A stretch of 64,000 nt of DNA from Owenia fusiformis (taxonomy: Eukaryota > Annelida > Polychaeta > Sabellida > Oweniidae). The stretch spans positions 34,216,166-34,280,165 of the forward strand of contig CAIIXF020000011.1 of NCBI GenBank assembly GCA_903813345.2, written 5' to 3'. The notes beneath the pieces were generated by a model, which worked only from the letters and a program-made list of their open reading frames with translations, searched no databases and was not told where the DNA came from. This document shows, piece by piece, positions 52,517 through 64,000 of this stretch (within the stretch, counting starts at the first letter, position 1; every line of letters begins with the position of its first letter). A program made the position numbers and the translations under genes.

Positions 52517-52720
52517 ATAACTATCTGTGCATGATATTGCAAGATCAATTGGCCATGACCAAAGTTTAGTCCTCCCCATTTCTCATTCAATCATTCTATG
52601 CAATGTCACATCTGCATTTAACTACTACTCTAAATCATCTGATTTGGAGGAATGGAAGGTGTACCAAGAGGTGATGCAAGTGTTCTTAAACCTTATATCT
52701 TTATATAATACTTCATTGAT
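52517..52720 (+). pseudogene. Degenerate transposon-type protein fragment, right copy
   Basis: Plus-strand frame reading HDIARSIGHDQSLVLPISHS, then CNVTSAFNYYSKSSDLEEWK and VYQEVMQVFL. It is the same protein region as at 51990-52325 but in the opposite orientation, so the gene is duplicated head-to-head around the palindrome centre. Here TSAF and W-x-VY-EV are kept and the HA.TGCD box is altered. A relic. Confidence 0.4.
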
Positions 52721-53744
52721 TTATCATTTTATATCTCAGTATGAATATATGAACATATGAATATGACAAAATGCCATTTTGAGCTTATTTGAGTTGCAAA
52801 TGTGACATATCTTGAAAATTATTATGGTAAAATGAGGCCACCTATAACCAGTCAAAAGCTAAATCAAAATCTGATCATTTTTTCCACCTCCTTAGAAATG
52901 TTATGACAAAACAAGATTATATACACCATTTCAAGCTCATTTGAGATGCATATATGTAACATACATTGAAAATTATTATCTTAAGTATGGTTACCCCTGG
53001 GCTGTCAAAACATCAAATATAAAATTTAGATTTTTAGATATTAGATATTTAGAAATGTTAAATTATGTTTTTATCATTAGGGGAAATATGATAACAAGAC
53101 TTCTGGTATATGAACCACTTTGAGCTCATTTTAGATGCATATGTAATACATTGCAAATTATTATGTTAAAAATATGGTCAAATAGAAAATTCAGATTTTT
53201 AAGAAATGTCCAGTAATTTTCTACATCTTATTTGGGGTATGATAAAACAAGACTATATGCACCATTTTGAGCTCATTTGAGATGCATATATTTCATATCT
53301 TGAAAATTATTATGCTAAAATATGGTTACCCCTGGACCGTCTGAAGCTTAAATGAAAATTTAGAGTTTTAAGAATTATCAATCATTTTTCTACATCTTAT
53401 TAGGGTTAATATGATAAAGAAAGACTAGATGCACTATATTGAGCTCATTTGAGATGGATATATTACATATTTTAAAAATTATTAAGGTACAATATGGTTA
53501 CCCCTGGCCATTCAGAAGCGAAAATGAAAATTAAATAAAAAAAAATTCCAATCTTTTTTTACTTCTAATTAGCAATTTTATGACAAAACAAGACTAGATG
53601 CATCATTTTGAGCTCATTTGAGATGGATATATTACATATTTTGAAAATTATTAAGGTACAATATGGTTACCCCTGGCCATTCAGAATCGAAAATGAAAAT
53701 TTGAATTTTTTTTAAATTCCAATCTTTTTTGTACATCTAATTAG

Positions 53745-54473
53745 AACAGGTTTCTGTTAGAGAATGGAAACCGCCACACCCTCGGAAAAGCGCCTTTTTT
53801 CAAAACGTGTTTAACAACATTGAAATTCCCTTGTCTTTAAAAAATCTTTAGTAGTAGGACTGACTGGATTAATTCAGTCTTGAAGTACAAAGGTTATCTA
53901 TAGATGACTTGATTGTTCATGTATATTGCCAGTTAAATTGAGTTCATTATTTTGAGACTGGAATATTCAAGTTTTACCAACAATACTGGAATATCCAAGT
54001 TTCACTGGTGATACTGGAATATTCAAGTTTTACCAGTAATACTGGAATATTTAAGTTTCACAGGTGATACTGGAATATTCCAGTATTACTGGTAAAACTT
54101 GAATATTCCAGTATCACCAGTGAAACTTGAATATTCCAGTATTACTGGTAAAACTTGAATATTCCAGTATCACCAGTGAAACTTGGATATTCCAGTATAA
54201 CTGGTGGAACTTGAATATTCCAGTATCACTGGTAAAACTTGAATATTCAAGTCTCAAAATAATGAACTCAATTTAACTGGCAATATACTTGAACAATCAA
54301 GTCATCTATAGATAACCTTTGTACTTCAAGACTGAATTAATCCAGTCAGTCATACATGTCATAAGACTTAAGATATTTTAAGGACAAGGGAATTTCAATG
54401 TGGTTAAACACGTTTTGAAAAAAGGCGCTTTTCCGAGGGTGTGGCGGTTTCCATTCTCTAACAGAAACCTGTT
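53745..54473. mobile_element. 729-bp near-perfect palindromic foldback element
   Basis: AACAGGTTTCTGTTAGAGAA at 53745 is mirrored exactly at the right end, and the two ~360-bp halves are complementary almost throughout. The core is a ~28-bp motif (CTGGAATATTCAAGTTT / ACCAGTAATA) repeated first in one orientation and then in the other. TTAG lies on both sides (53741-53744 and 54474-54477), and the host unit's empty form CTAATTAGCAA occurs near 53567, so TTAG is a 4-bp target duplication. No coding capacity; superfamily unknown. Confidence 0.8.
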
Positions 54474-55113
54474 TTAGCAATAATATGACAAAACAAGACT
54501 AGAAGCACCATTCTGAGCTCATATGAGATGCACACATTGAATATCTTAAAAATTATTGAGGTAAGATAAGGTTACCCCTGAGCCAAATGCACCAAAAAAT
54601 TGAAATTTCGATAATTTTTTTCTCTGAGAATACATCAGCTACCAAAGCAATATTTTCTATCTGCAATAAACACTTATACTTCTATTACTGTGAATTTTTT
54701 TAAGACTATTAGTCATCACATTCTTGAAATACAGTAATGGACTTCCATATTTGGCCCTTTAAATGATGAATTTCTCCTGGATAATTGGGTTAAAATGTAT
54801 TTTCCTCACTAAATAGTAAATACCACTTCTAAAATGAGTTTCACATCATTTCAAGGCTCAAAGCAATCACCAAATGAAGTCATTTAAACAAAAATACTTT
54901 GAAACCATTTTTATTTATTTTTTATAATTTACCCCTCCCCACCTGATAGGGGTGGGGGTCAGAGGTAAAAAAATCCATGAAGACCACCCCCAACCACTTG
55001 CCCTGAAATCATTTTCCACTCAAATCATATGTTTCTACAAATGTGCCAAGTTTGTTGCTTTCCTGAAAAAGCCGAACAAAAAAGGGGTCATATCTGGACA
55101 TCTGATCCCGCTA

Positions 55114-56436
55114 TAATTTCAGAATTTCATGTCTTATTCAAGGAAATAGGTCTACTGCTCTTGAAACTAATTTATCTGAAATATAAATCTATTTTTCCAT
55201 ATAGTATTGCACTGTGTTACTTTGATTGCCCAGACATACATTTTCACTGCTTATACAAATATGATTAACTTAGGCTAATTTTAATCTTATTTTTGGTTGA
55301 AATTGATAAATCATATGTAAGCTCACACTCATTCAATTGTATCATAACAATATAAATATTTATTAAATACACTACATTAAAAATAGTAAGATTTACAAAT
55401 TAATGTTTATACATAAACATGCTAATCTTTTTTGGTTCCGATGCATTGGAAATAGTACATGGATGGAAGTGACTTTTGGACATTCAGTCATAAGTAAAGT
55501 TGCTGAAATGTGCTGAAACTGTGATAGCTGATGAGTGAGTGAATATATATTTTTTTTATTCCTATGGCTTCCAAACATGACAATAGTTCACATAAAAATG
55601 GATGAGAGGAAAAACTTACTTATACTCATAAATCACCATCATACAAGCTGATACTTACTTATTTAACACTTCCTGAGCTCAAAATAGGTCATGTCTGTTT
55701 TTTAAAAACCCTATAAGGTAAACATGTAAAAATGAACTTAAAATATCCAAAAGTAAAAGCATTATAAGATATCCAATAACTTCTGATAAAACTTTAGTGT
55801 AACAATTTTTTTAATTGTTTTACTGGCTCATGTTCTCATTTGGATAAATATCAGCTATTATATACAGAAGTAGCCATCAAATGTTTGGTTGTTGCTGTTT
55901 GTTCCTTAAATATAGCATAATATCATATTTAGAATTTCCACTTCCATGCTAAACTGCCTTGGAAAGGACAGTTACATTAACCCTAGTAGCAGGGGAGTGC
56001 CCTCGTCTAATTAACGTGGATCATATTTCTCCCATTTTTCTGGCTTATTTGGCTTGGTGAAGTAAATAACCAGAAAATTTTGAACACCCTTTAAAAAACA
56101 TGTATTCGAACTGGATTTCTTTAAATATGAGTATTCACCAACATAGAGGTGTTATGGGTTTTATCTTACAAAATATCTTACAATCTGAACACTCAGTATT
56201 TCTTTTCTAAGAATTTGACATCAAATTTGTTTGACATCAGAGTGCTGTTGAAGTCAGAGTGTATTTGATCAATATGATTATGACCATTTTCATTCCGTTG
56301 ACTCCCATCGGTCAGTCTGCTGACCAAGGGTGTGAAGATGATTATAACTTTACTTGACATCAGTATTTAAAATCAGATTGTTAATGACATCAGAGTGTAT
56401 CTGACACAAAGAGTATTAAAAATAATTGTCCTATGA
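55114..56436. other. Intergenic between the giant inverted repeat and the CEP85-like gene
   Basis: AT-rich, presumably including the 3' UTR of the minus-strand coiled-coil gene. No ORF, RNA or clear repeat recognised. Confidence 0.35.
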
Positions 56437-59400
56437 CTATTGAGTTGTACAGCTTAGAGCTTCTCCCATCAACTCAGCATATTTGTTTGATATGTGAGCT
56501 CTCATTGAGTCAATATCTTTACGTAGCATTTTCACGCTATGTATCTTCTGCTTCAATGTCTCAGCAGTGTCTTTAGGCTCTTTGTTCATAGTTACACTTT
56601 GACTTGATGCTGAAAGTAAACAAACATTGCTATTAGGATTACCTTAATAAGGAAATAAATCTTTGTATATGGTTTGTTCATAGACATTTGTAGGACAGAA
56701 TACACATTTCTGTATTATGCCTAGGTCACATTTGCTCCGATTAATCGGGTGGTGCCCAGCCGATTGAGTATTTTGTTCAAAACTGAAGGTCAATTTAAGG
56801 TCAGATGTGAACTCCTGAGATTAAAAGAAAAAAGTTTGGTCAATTTGAAGCAAGTTGAGATCAGTTTTGAACAAAAAACTGCAATAAGCCAGGTCCCGGC
56901 CGCTGAATCGGAGCAAATGTGACCTTAAGGCATCATCATATGTGTTCATTTAGAACATGTTTCACTTTAAGTAAACATATCTATTAGTATAGTTCTTATT
57001 CTTACATTGGACTCCCAGTAGTGCAGACAAATTAGGATCTTTCCCCTCAGCTTGTTGTAGACAGATGTTGACAAGTGATTTCAGTTCCAAGAAGCAGGCA
57101 TCTAGTTCTAGTTGAAGTCGCTGTTCCATTTTTTGTTTCTCCTCCCCTGTCTGCATCTCTAGCTGTTGAATCAAGTCTTGTAACATCATGTTGCGCTCCA
57201 TCAGATCTTGATTCTGGTTGCTCACCTATAAGGTAAAATTGTCAATTTTATGTATTTTAAATTCATTTTCAAAATTCTTGAGCGTATCTGTTGAAATATT
57301 TGAAATATAATCTTCCTCTAAATAAAATAAACCTTATTTTATATGAGAATAAAATGCAAAATCCTTCAAGTATGAGCCATTTTTAACACCAAAATGGCAT
57401 TCATAAAAGGTGCAAATCACTTCAGTAATTGCGGTGAAATTGTGATTTTACAAAATCCATTAAATTTAATAGCATCGAAGTATACAAGAGAACAGTATTT
57501 TGATAAATGCATGTACCTCTTTCATTGTCTTCTGCAAAAGCTTCATTTGCTTTTCCTTTACTTGTGAATCCTCCCTCATGGCTAATACAGAAGCTTCTTC
57601 ATGGTTAATACGCTCTTCCAGCTCACTTACAATTGCTTTATTCTTCATTTCTGCATCTTTATGGACCTTATGTTTAGTTTCAAGCACCTGTATGATTGAA
57701 TGAAACAAATTGTATTAAACTTAAGAAACAAAACAAATCCCACAAATCTATTTTTCACCAGGGGTATATTAATGCACATGTATATATGTAAAAGAAGCTC
57801 AGTTTCAAAACATTTCATATGTATAACGAGTACCTTTCTAGCTCTGAGAAGTTCAGACTTCATTCTGTCATTATCCCATCGCAGCTCTTCTAGTTCCTCT
57901 TCTAACCGTATGGTGGCACCACCATCAGCCTCTGCACGTTCTTTCTTCAATTTGTTATTATCTTTGCCTAAACGCTCTGTTTTGACAGACAAATCTCGAT
58001 ATTGGTCCTCCAAGTCTTCGATTTTTATTTTTTGATCACAAATCAGGCGTTCTCTTGAAAGAAGTTTTTGTTCAAGGTCACTTATTTGTGAATCTTTGAG
58101 ACTAGATTCTTCCTTGAGAGAAGAGATGTGAAATAGGTTAAGGAAAAGACGAGTGGCATTTTCTATTCTAAAATCCTCTATATGTATGTACAGTAGGTGT
58201 ATATGAATGGGAATGCATTTCAATGTTATTATATGCAAAGTTCTTGTTTTTCTGATTCTGTTAATGGATAAAACAGCTATAAAATGTAAAGCACAAAAGT
58301 GCCAAGGTCTAAGATACTAAACCATGCACACAAGATAATTCATCAAGACATTTAACTGGACAATTGTGCAAGCTAGAGCTTTCATTCTTTCAAAAGCATC
58401 ATATAAGAAAAAAATAAATGTTTCTCCAACATTGACTAAATTGAATGGATGCATAACTATGGCCATAAGTATACAATGGTACTTCAAAGGATATTTTCTG
58501 TAATGACTGATTGTGCTCCTCAGCAGTTGGGAGGTCTGCCAGGTAGCGTTCAAGACTATCTAATTTCTTCTTGACTGCATTGTATTTGCCGTTCAATTTA
58601 TTGTGCTTCCCCCTCCAATCGGATAACTCAGTTTCCCTATCTTCTATCTGGAAAATCAAGAGAAAAGTGTAAAAGAAATTTCTTAAAAATTAGATCTGTA
58701 GCTGTCTAGTTATCAAGTAGTATGTAAATGTGTTACCCTTCGTTACAAATTGTGATCACATTTACTAGTTTCAAAATAGAGACTTTAATGTAAAACACTC
58801 TTAAATTCAAACACTTTCAGTTTGTCTCTAAATTGTATCCTTTAGGCGGGTTTCACTGTATCTATGATTTTGGCCAAATTTGTTCAGTGTGGACAGAGTT
58901 TTAAAACCTTACTTGATCTCTAAGTTGTAAAAGTTCATTTGATTGTTCATCTGTTTGCTTCTCTGTTAGTGTCCTTAGCTCATCCAGGTCATATTCTGCT
59001 TGACTGAAAGTATATCATGTACGAGTGAGATCGGGTGTAAAATAAAGATGCGTTCCCTGCAGACAATCCCCTTTGTCAATGAAATCATTTCTAAAATCAC
59101 ATTTTTACTCTTCACATTAATATTTGCTTTCCAATGGTACATGGGTTAACTTCATTTTCCTATTTAGTATGTTCCTATATAATCTCATCAGATTTCATTC
59201 TATTTTCCATTTTAATCATAATCATTGTAGAATGAGCATTGTCCAAAGAGTTTTACTGCCTCTGAGATTTAGGGTTAATTCTAATATAAAATGTTACACT
59301 TAACTGATGACTGTGTATACTTTTAAACTTGTATACAAAACACATGTAAAAAAAATTGTGAAGGACCCATATGTTGAAGAGACTGACATGAAGAGTCAAT

Positions 59401-62400
59401 AAAAGGAATATATACTAACCCTAGTTTGGCTTGAAGAGATTTGATCTCTGTGTCTCTCTCTGATATGGACTCCTTTAGTTTGGATTGGAGGCAGGCATTC
59501 TCATATTCCAACTCCTAGAGGATAAAAACCGTTCAAGATTACACAGTAATTTTATGGTTGACACCAAGGGTTTCATTTTTTCTGACAACAAGCAATTATT
59601 TCAATGTAGTGAAATGAATGGAAATTATAAACATTTGCAAAATTCCTTAAAACAGGTGTTTTTGTAAAAACAGAGAAATCCACCTATTGCTATTGAAACG
59701 CTTGACTTAAAAACACAATGCATAATGCAACTTAACCACAGACCAAAGAGAATTCTTATCTCTATTTTTTTAGCTTATTCATACTCTTGCAATATTGCTT
59801 GTCAGTTTCCTTACTTATACAGTAGGCCTATTTGTATTTTTGTATCTGTGTCATAAATAAAAAAATGTTGATTTCACATTTTCTTTTTTGATTGACACGT
59901 ACCTGGTTCTTCATCTTGAGACCATCTCCAGTGCTGTTGATATTCGTCACCAGAGCTTTATGAAGCTGTGATTCGCTATCTCTACTCTGCTGCTCCAGTT
60001 GTAAGATCTTAATCTTCTGGCGCTCTATCACCATGTCTTTCTCTTTGAGAATATTGTCTGCAGCACGACGTAGGGCGCCCCAGCGATGTTCATCATCACC
60101 AATAGGTGGCATCACATGTGCAAGTGATGTGAACTGAGGTAATTGGGACATTCCGCCCTTTAATAGAGTAAAATAATTAGCTTTTCTTGTTACTTAATGA
60201 TTGCTATTTCATATGATAATGTATCACATAAAGATGTGTCAAAATTTGAGCATTCTCATATATATTCTGACGTTGGTTTCGTTGGGGAAATCTGTATGAG
60301 TGTTAACATAATTTATTGTACTGACTTTCTTAGATATAGCTGTATATATACCATATTTTCTAAATAGTTTAAGGCGTAAATAACATTCTGATCTAATTTA
60401 ACACGGAATTTAAATAAACTTACATGTGTTGCATCGATCTGTTGCCGTAGTAACTGTTTCCGATGTCCATACTGCCAAGATTCTAAATTCGCATCAACTG
60501 ATGATGTCACAGTTTGACTAGAGGAGCCTCGTGTCCCAGTTGGACTTGTATGAGAGAGACTTGGGCCTTGAAGACTTTGGTATTCAGATCCCATGTGTCT
60601 TTGACCAGGTCCCACATGTGTCATGGAAGGGTGACCCTGGCTTATTTGTGAAATACCAGGGTGACCAGATGTGAATGTCGAGGTCAAATGTTTATCAAGG
60701 CCAATAGGTGTCATGGATGGGTGACCTTGACCTATGTGTTTAATACTTGGGTGGTGACCCTGACCCGTTGAGGTAAAGGTCGAGGTCAAAGGTTGACCAG
60801 AGTGTGAGATAAAGCCTGTGCTTCCTAGTTCAGTAGAAGGGGTAGTCATTTGATGATACTGGGGATGAATGTTTCTAGTATTAGCCTCTAATCTAACAGG
60901 ATATGTGTGCAGGTTCGCTGAATCAGTGTGATACTTTCCTTGAACATAGCTCAAATCCTGATCTAGATTACTTTGAATTATTTGTCGGTGGTTTTTAGAC
61001 AACTTTAATTCAGTAGTGTCAGCATCAAGCTCCTCAGTTACATAACACTCCATATTTGGTTTTGCAGGGTGACCACCATAATGCTGTTTATCTGAGATGT
61101 CATAGGGATCATCTGGTCCAACAAGGTGGGAAGGGGGCACCAATGCAGTATGGGGTGGCACCTGGGCAGTAGGAATCGTCATGGGGGTCTCAATACTGCA
61201 GCCTGAAACAACACAAAGATCTAATACAGTGTTCATATATGCATGAAGAATAATATGTCAAGGACAAGCTATCATTGTGTTAATTGTGAGGTTTCACCAA
61301 ACCCAAATTGTTATGAAATAAATTATGGAGTACAAGCAGCAAAATGATTGTCAGTAATCAAACATAATAAAGTAAGCCTCAGTGGCGTAGCCAGGATTTG
61401 TCAGGGGGGGGTTCTAATATTTTCTGCCAAATATGCTTAAATTTTGCCAAATTTGCTTAAGTTTTGCCAAATTTGCTTAAATTTTGCCAAATTTGCTTAA
61501 TTTTTGCCAAAATTGCTTAAGTTTTGTCAAATTTGTTTCAATTTTACCAAATTTGCTTAAATCTTGCCACATTTGCTTAAATTTTGCCAAATTTGATGAA
61601 ATTTTGCCAAATTTGCTGAAATTCTGCCAAATTTGCTGTAGGTTTGCCAATTTACCTAAATTTTGCCAAATTTGCTTAAATTTTGCAGTTTTCTTAATTT
61701 TGGTCTAATTTAATTAATTTTTGACAAGTTTCTAAAATTTTACTTAAATTTTCCCAATTTTACTTCAATTTTACTTCATAATTTTTGCCCATTCGCTAAA
61801 ATTAAAAATTTTACCAAATTTTCTCAAGTTTACCAAATCTCAAACAATTGCAAAAGCAAAAATAGGTAAAATATCCCAAGACCAAGTTCATTTATTTGGG
61901 CAGATTTTTTTAAATTTGGACCCGGCATACCACAAATTCACAGAAATTAGCAGACATAGAACCCCCTCCCCCCAATTTTCAATCGCTTGTACAACGAGCT
62001 TTATAAATAAATAGGAGCCAAAAATCAGTAAACAACTCTGTGTGAGTCATCTTTATACTTGCTCTCTGATCTAACTACAGCATGAAAAATAAGAACGTTG
62101 AAAGTAAGAATTTTCTAGCGTTCACAATTTTGGTGCATCACGGCCCAGTGTCATTAAACACTCACATGTTCAAAATTCTCTGCTGATTTATATCAAAAAT
62201 TGATTTTTTGACGTTATGTACAACAATCAGATAATTTCAACTTGGTAGGTATGCTTTATTTGTGCATTTGAAATCTTTTTGAAGATATTACTTCAGTATT
62301 TCAGGCCTAAAGTGCAAAGAGCATACCTATTATCGCCCATTATTGATTAGAAGTTTTCTGTGTTTTTTTAAATCTTTTTTACTCAAAATGAAGCTATAAA

Positions 62401-63427
62401 TCTCACATATTTCCATCTTGACATATAACTCAATTGTCTTTGGGTAATCAAAAACGATAAATTATTGAAAGACTGCAAAAATTTTACTCAAAGTTTGGAG
62501 GTTTGCATAATTGCCAGAAAGGGTGGGTTCGAATTTTTTTAGGCAAGATTTGGGGGGGGGGGGTTCGCACGAGCCCTACGAACCCCCTCTCCCTACGGCC
62601 CTGATAGCCTATACCTGTACATAAAAATTGAATGCTTTCATGACCTGAGCTTGAAGTAAATGAATCTAGCTGAATGAATCATGAATCACTATAGTCAAAA
62701 ATTATTATTGCATATAATCTTAGGAATAATGTTAGGATCAGCATGTTTTCAGTATTTAACAGATTATATGTTAAATACCAGCTTTGGTGTCTGGAGGTCT
62801 CTTGCTGGATTTTGACTCCCTTCTTGCTCTTGTGGTTGCCATGGCAACTTTAGGGGTACCATAGCTGGACGGGTCATGGATTGGCTCTGAAACAAAAACT
62901 TTCCTTTTAACAGAATAAGCACTCTTCATGCTATATGCATGTCAGTAACTATTTGAGAAAAATATATTTACAACTTGCAACATGGTGTGCCTTAAAAAGT
63001 GGACAACTGCTAGGGATAATCTCAATTGATATGCATGCCACACACGTGCACTTAAATAAAATATCTCAAACTCTCATATTAAAATACACTTAACTTTTAT
63101 AAGATGGTGCTTGGTGTGTTTTATGTTATTGTTGAACTTAATATGGAACTGTATCAACATTGGAATAATGTCCAATTTTGAAAGACCTAGAAAACTTCAA
63201 CCTTCCTCCAAAAAATCACACCGTACTTAAAAATTGCAATTTTGTGCAAATCATTAACTTTTTAGCTAAAATAAGCTCCCAGTAGAGTAGGCCTATCCCC
63301 TGAAGGAAGCTGGCTATGGACATAACTCATTTAGTTCTAAAATAAACATAGCATCTACCTGTCGGTGCCCTATATGCTGGTATGGTGCTGCCATCTATTG
63401 AAGTAGGGCTTAATAATCTCTCATATT
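56437..63427 (-). CDS. CEP85/CEP85L-like centrosomal coiled-coil protein (5' partial)
   Basis: Exons in transcript order: 63427-63359, 62886-62779, 61202-60424, 60157-59903, 59514-59420, 59003-58913, 58647-58483, 58112-57834, 57687-57517, 57225-57006, 56609-56437. Phases agree; ~800 residues, and the first visible exon starts within a codon, so the start lies upstream. Landmarks shared with vertebrate CEP85, in order: MTIPTAQVPP, ILKEKDMVIERQKIKILQLE, LERYLADLPTAEEH, LKDSQISDLEQKL, NQDLMERN, KDPNLSALLG and the final LRKDIDSMRAHISNKYAEL. The N-terminal half is disordered, with degenerate GQGHPSM repeats; the rest is coiled coil. CEP85 acts at centrosomes, binding STIL to promote PLK4-driven centriole duplication and restraining NEK2. 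The exon ending at 58483 uses a weak donor (gtacca). CEP85 and CEP85L cannot be told apart here; it may predate their split. Confidence 0.88.
61380..62603. mobile_element. ~1.2-kb TIR element with G-rich ends (CEP85-like intron)
   Basis: Starts CAGTGGCGTAGCCAGGATTT, a terminus seen in DNA transposons of many invertebrates, followed by a G run. It ends CCCTCTCCCTACGGCCCTG after another G run (near 62550), a diverged inverted match. The left part carries a 20-bp minisatellite. No transposase ORF. Target duplication not resolved. Confidence 0.5.
61436..61700 (+). repeat. 20-bp minisatellite, ~13 copies
   Basis: AAATTTTGCCAAATTTGCTT unit with frequent single-base changes, inside the 61380-62603 element. 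Any reading frame through it is a repeat artefact. Confidence 0.85.
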
Positions 63428-63481
63428 CTGAAATATAGGTGAAAACAAAGTTTAAGAAAATTGATTCAATACATATAAGAA

Positions 63482-64000
63482 CCAGAACAACGGCAACGCC
63501 AAAGCGTAGCGAATCCCATCGAACAGCCATGGAGGGCATTTTTACAAACAAAGGATATAGCAAAAATGGCAGCCATTTTTCAAAATGGCCGCCTTCTGCC
63601 AAAAGTGTCACGGACCATGTGCCATGCTTATGGTATTCACATACCAAATATGAACAAAATCGCTCCACTACTTTTCAAGTTATAGTAAAATACGTTAAAA
63701 TGGCGGCCATTTTTCAAAATGGCCACCTTCTACCAAAAGTGCCATTAGACAGTGTGCCGTGCTTATAGTATTCACATACCAAATATAAAAAATCGCTCTT
63801 CTACTTTTCGAGTAATAGTAAAATACGTTAAAATGGCGGCCATTTTGAAAAATGACCGCCTTCTACCAAAAGTGTCATTAGACAGTGTGCCATGCTTACA
63901 GTATTCACATACCAAATATGAACAAAATCGCTTCACTACTTTTCGAGTTATAGTAAAATACGTTAAAATGGCGGCCATTTTTCAAAATCTTTTTCAAAAT
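63482..64000 (-). mobile_element. Helitron-like element, second copy, inverted
   Basis: Minus-strand reading gives ~130-bp satellite units (CTTTTCGAGTTATAGTAAAA boundaries near 63678, 63806 and 63940, seen on the + strand), then the same tail as at 392-436: hairpin GCTACGC-TTTG-GCGTTGC and terminal CTGG (plus-strand CCAG 63482-63485) followed by T. Sequence beyond the terminus differs from that at the left copy, which fixes the 3' boundary. Lies in the intron upstream of the first visible CEP85-like exon. Confidence 0.6.

Larger units (their letters stand above)
49911..55113. repeat. Giant imperfect inverted repeat (~5.2 kb) of tandem units
   Basis: The outer ~600 bp are inverted copies, similar by eye at roughly 80-90%: ATAGCGGGGTCAGATGTCC...GTTCGGCTTTTTCAGGAAAG at the left and its reverse complement ending ...GATCCCGCTAT at 55113. 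Inside, both arms consist of ~175-bp tandem units with GGGGTAACCATATTTTACC, TTAATAATTTTCA, ATGCATCTCAAATGAGCTCA and GATGTAGAAAAATGATT, in opposite orientations on the two sides. The centre, near 52.4-52.5 kb, has two inverted fragments of one degenerate gene. Two younger elements sit inside at 50944-51359 and 53745-54473. Layout suggests a composite foldback transposon or a head-to-head duplication. Confidence 0.75.

Noticed and set aside
61484-61708. Open frame through the AAATTTTGCC minisatellite.
   Set aside because: Repeat artefact within a transposon in an intron.
63439-63978. Reading frames on both strands in the Helitron-like repeat.
   Set aside because: They track the satellite units and break at unit boundaries; repeat artefacts.

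Overview
This is a 64 kb piece of an AT-rich, intron-rich animal nuclear genome. The genes have many short exons with standard GT-AG introns, and introns and intergenic spaces are packed with non-LTR retrotransposons, TIR elements and foldback repeats. Non-vertebrate gene structure, a secreted protein with two fibrinogen-like domains, and the mix of CR1-like, L1/Tx1-like, Helitron-like and Crypton-related sequence suggest a marine invertebrate. My weak guess is an echinoderm or other invertebrate deuterostome; nothing here proves the phylum.

Layout, left to right. (1) 1-436: tail of a satellite-bearing, Helitron-like element. (2) 1195-20646, + strand: a complete 14-exon cytochrome P450 of the CYP3 clan whose joined exons give 504 codons. 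One intron holds an intact-ORF CR1-like LINE with tandem 1,137-bp 5' units and a second LINE nested in its 3' UTR. Another holds an L1-like LINE inserted at the very tip of a TIR element. (3) 20647-26283: intergenic, with several MITEs, a 469-bp direct repeat, and an ankyrin-like lone exon candidate on the - strand. (4) 26284-42705, + strand: a complete mitochondrial-type malic enzyme of 603 residues. It carries two separate tandemly duplicated exons, 2a/2b and 10a/10b. In both pairs, joining both copies or skipping both gives a premature stop, so only one copy of each can be used. (5) 44764-49350, - strand: a secreted 522-residue protein with two fibrinogen-related domains. (6) 49911-55113: a giant imperfect inverted repeat built of ~175-bp tandem units, with fragments of a degenerate transposon-type gene at its centre and two younger elements inside it. 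(7) 56437-63427, - strand: a CEP85/CEP85L-type centrosomal coiled-coil gene lacking only its 5' exon(s). (8) 63482-64000, - strand: a second copy of the Helitron-like repeat, inverted relative to the first.

The four host genes are unrelated housekeeping, detoxification, recognition and centrosome genes; I see no operon or cluster logic. The most unusual biology is the malic enzyme. Two mutually exclusive exon pairs, at the catalytic-tyrosine/allosteric segment and at the substrate-asparagine segment, would give up to four isoforms from one locus. All exon joins were worked out by eye from reading frame, splice signals and family knowledge; no alignment or database search was run.
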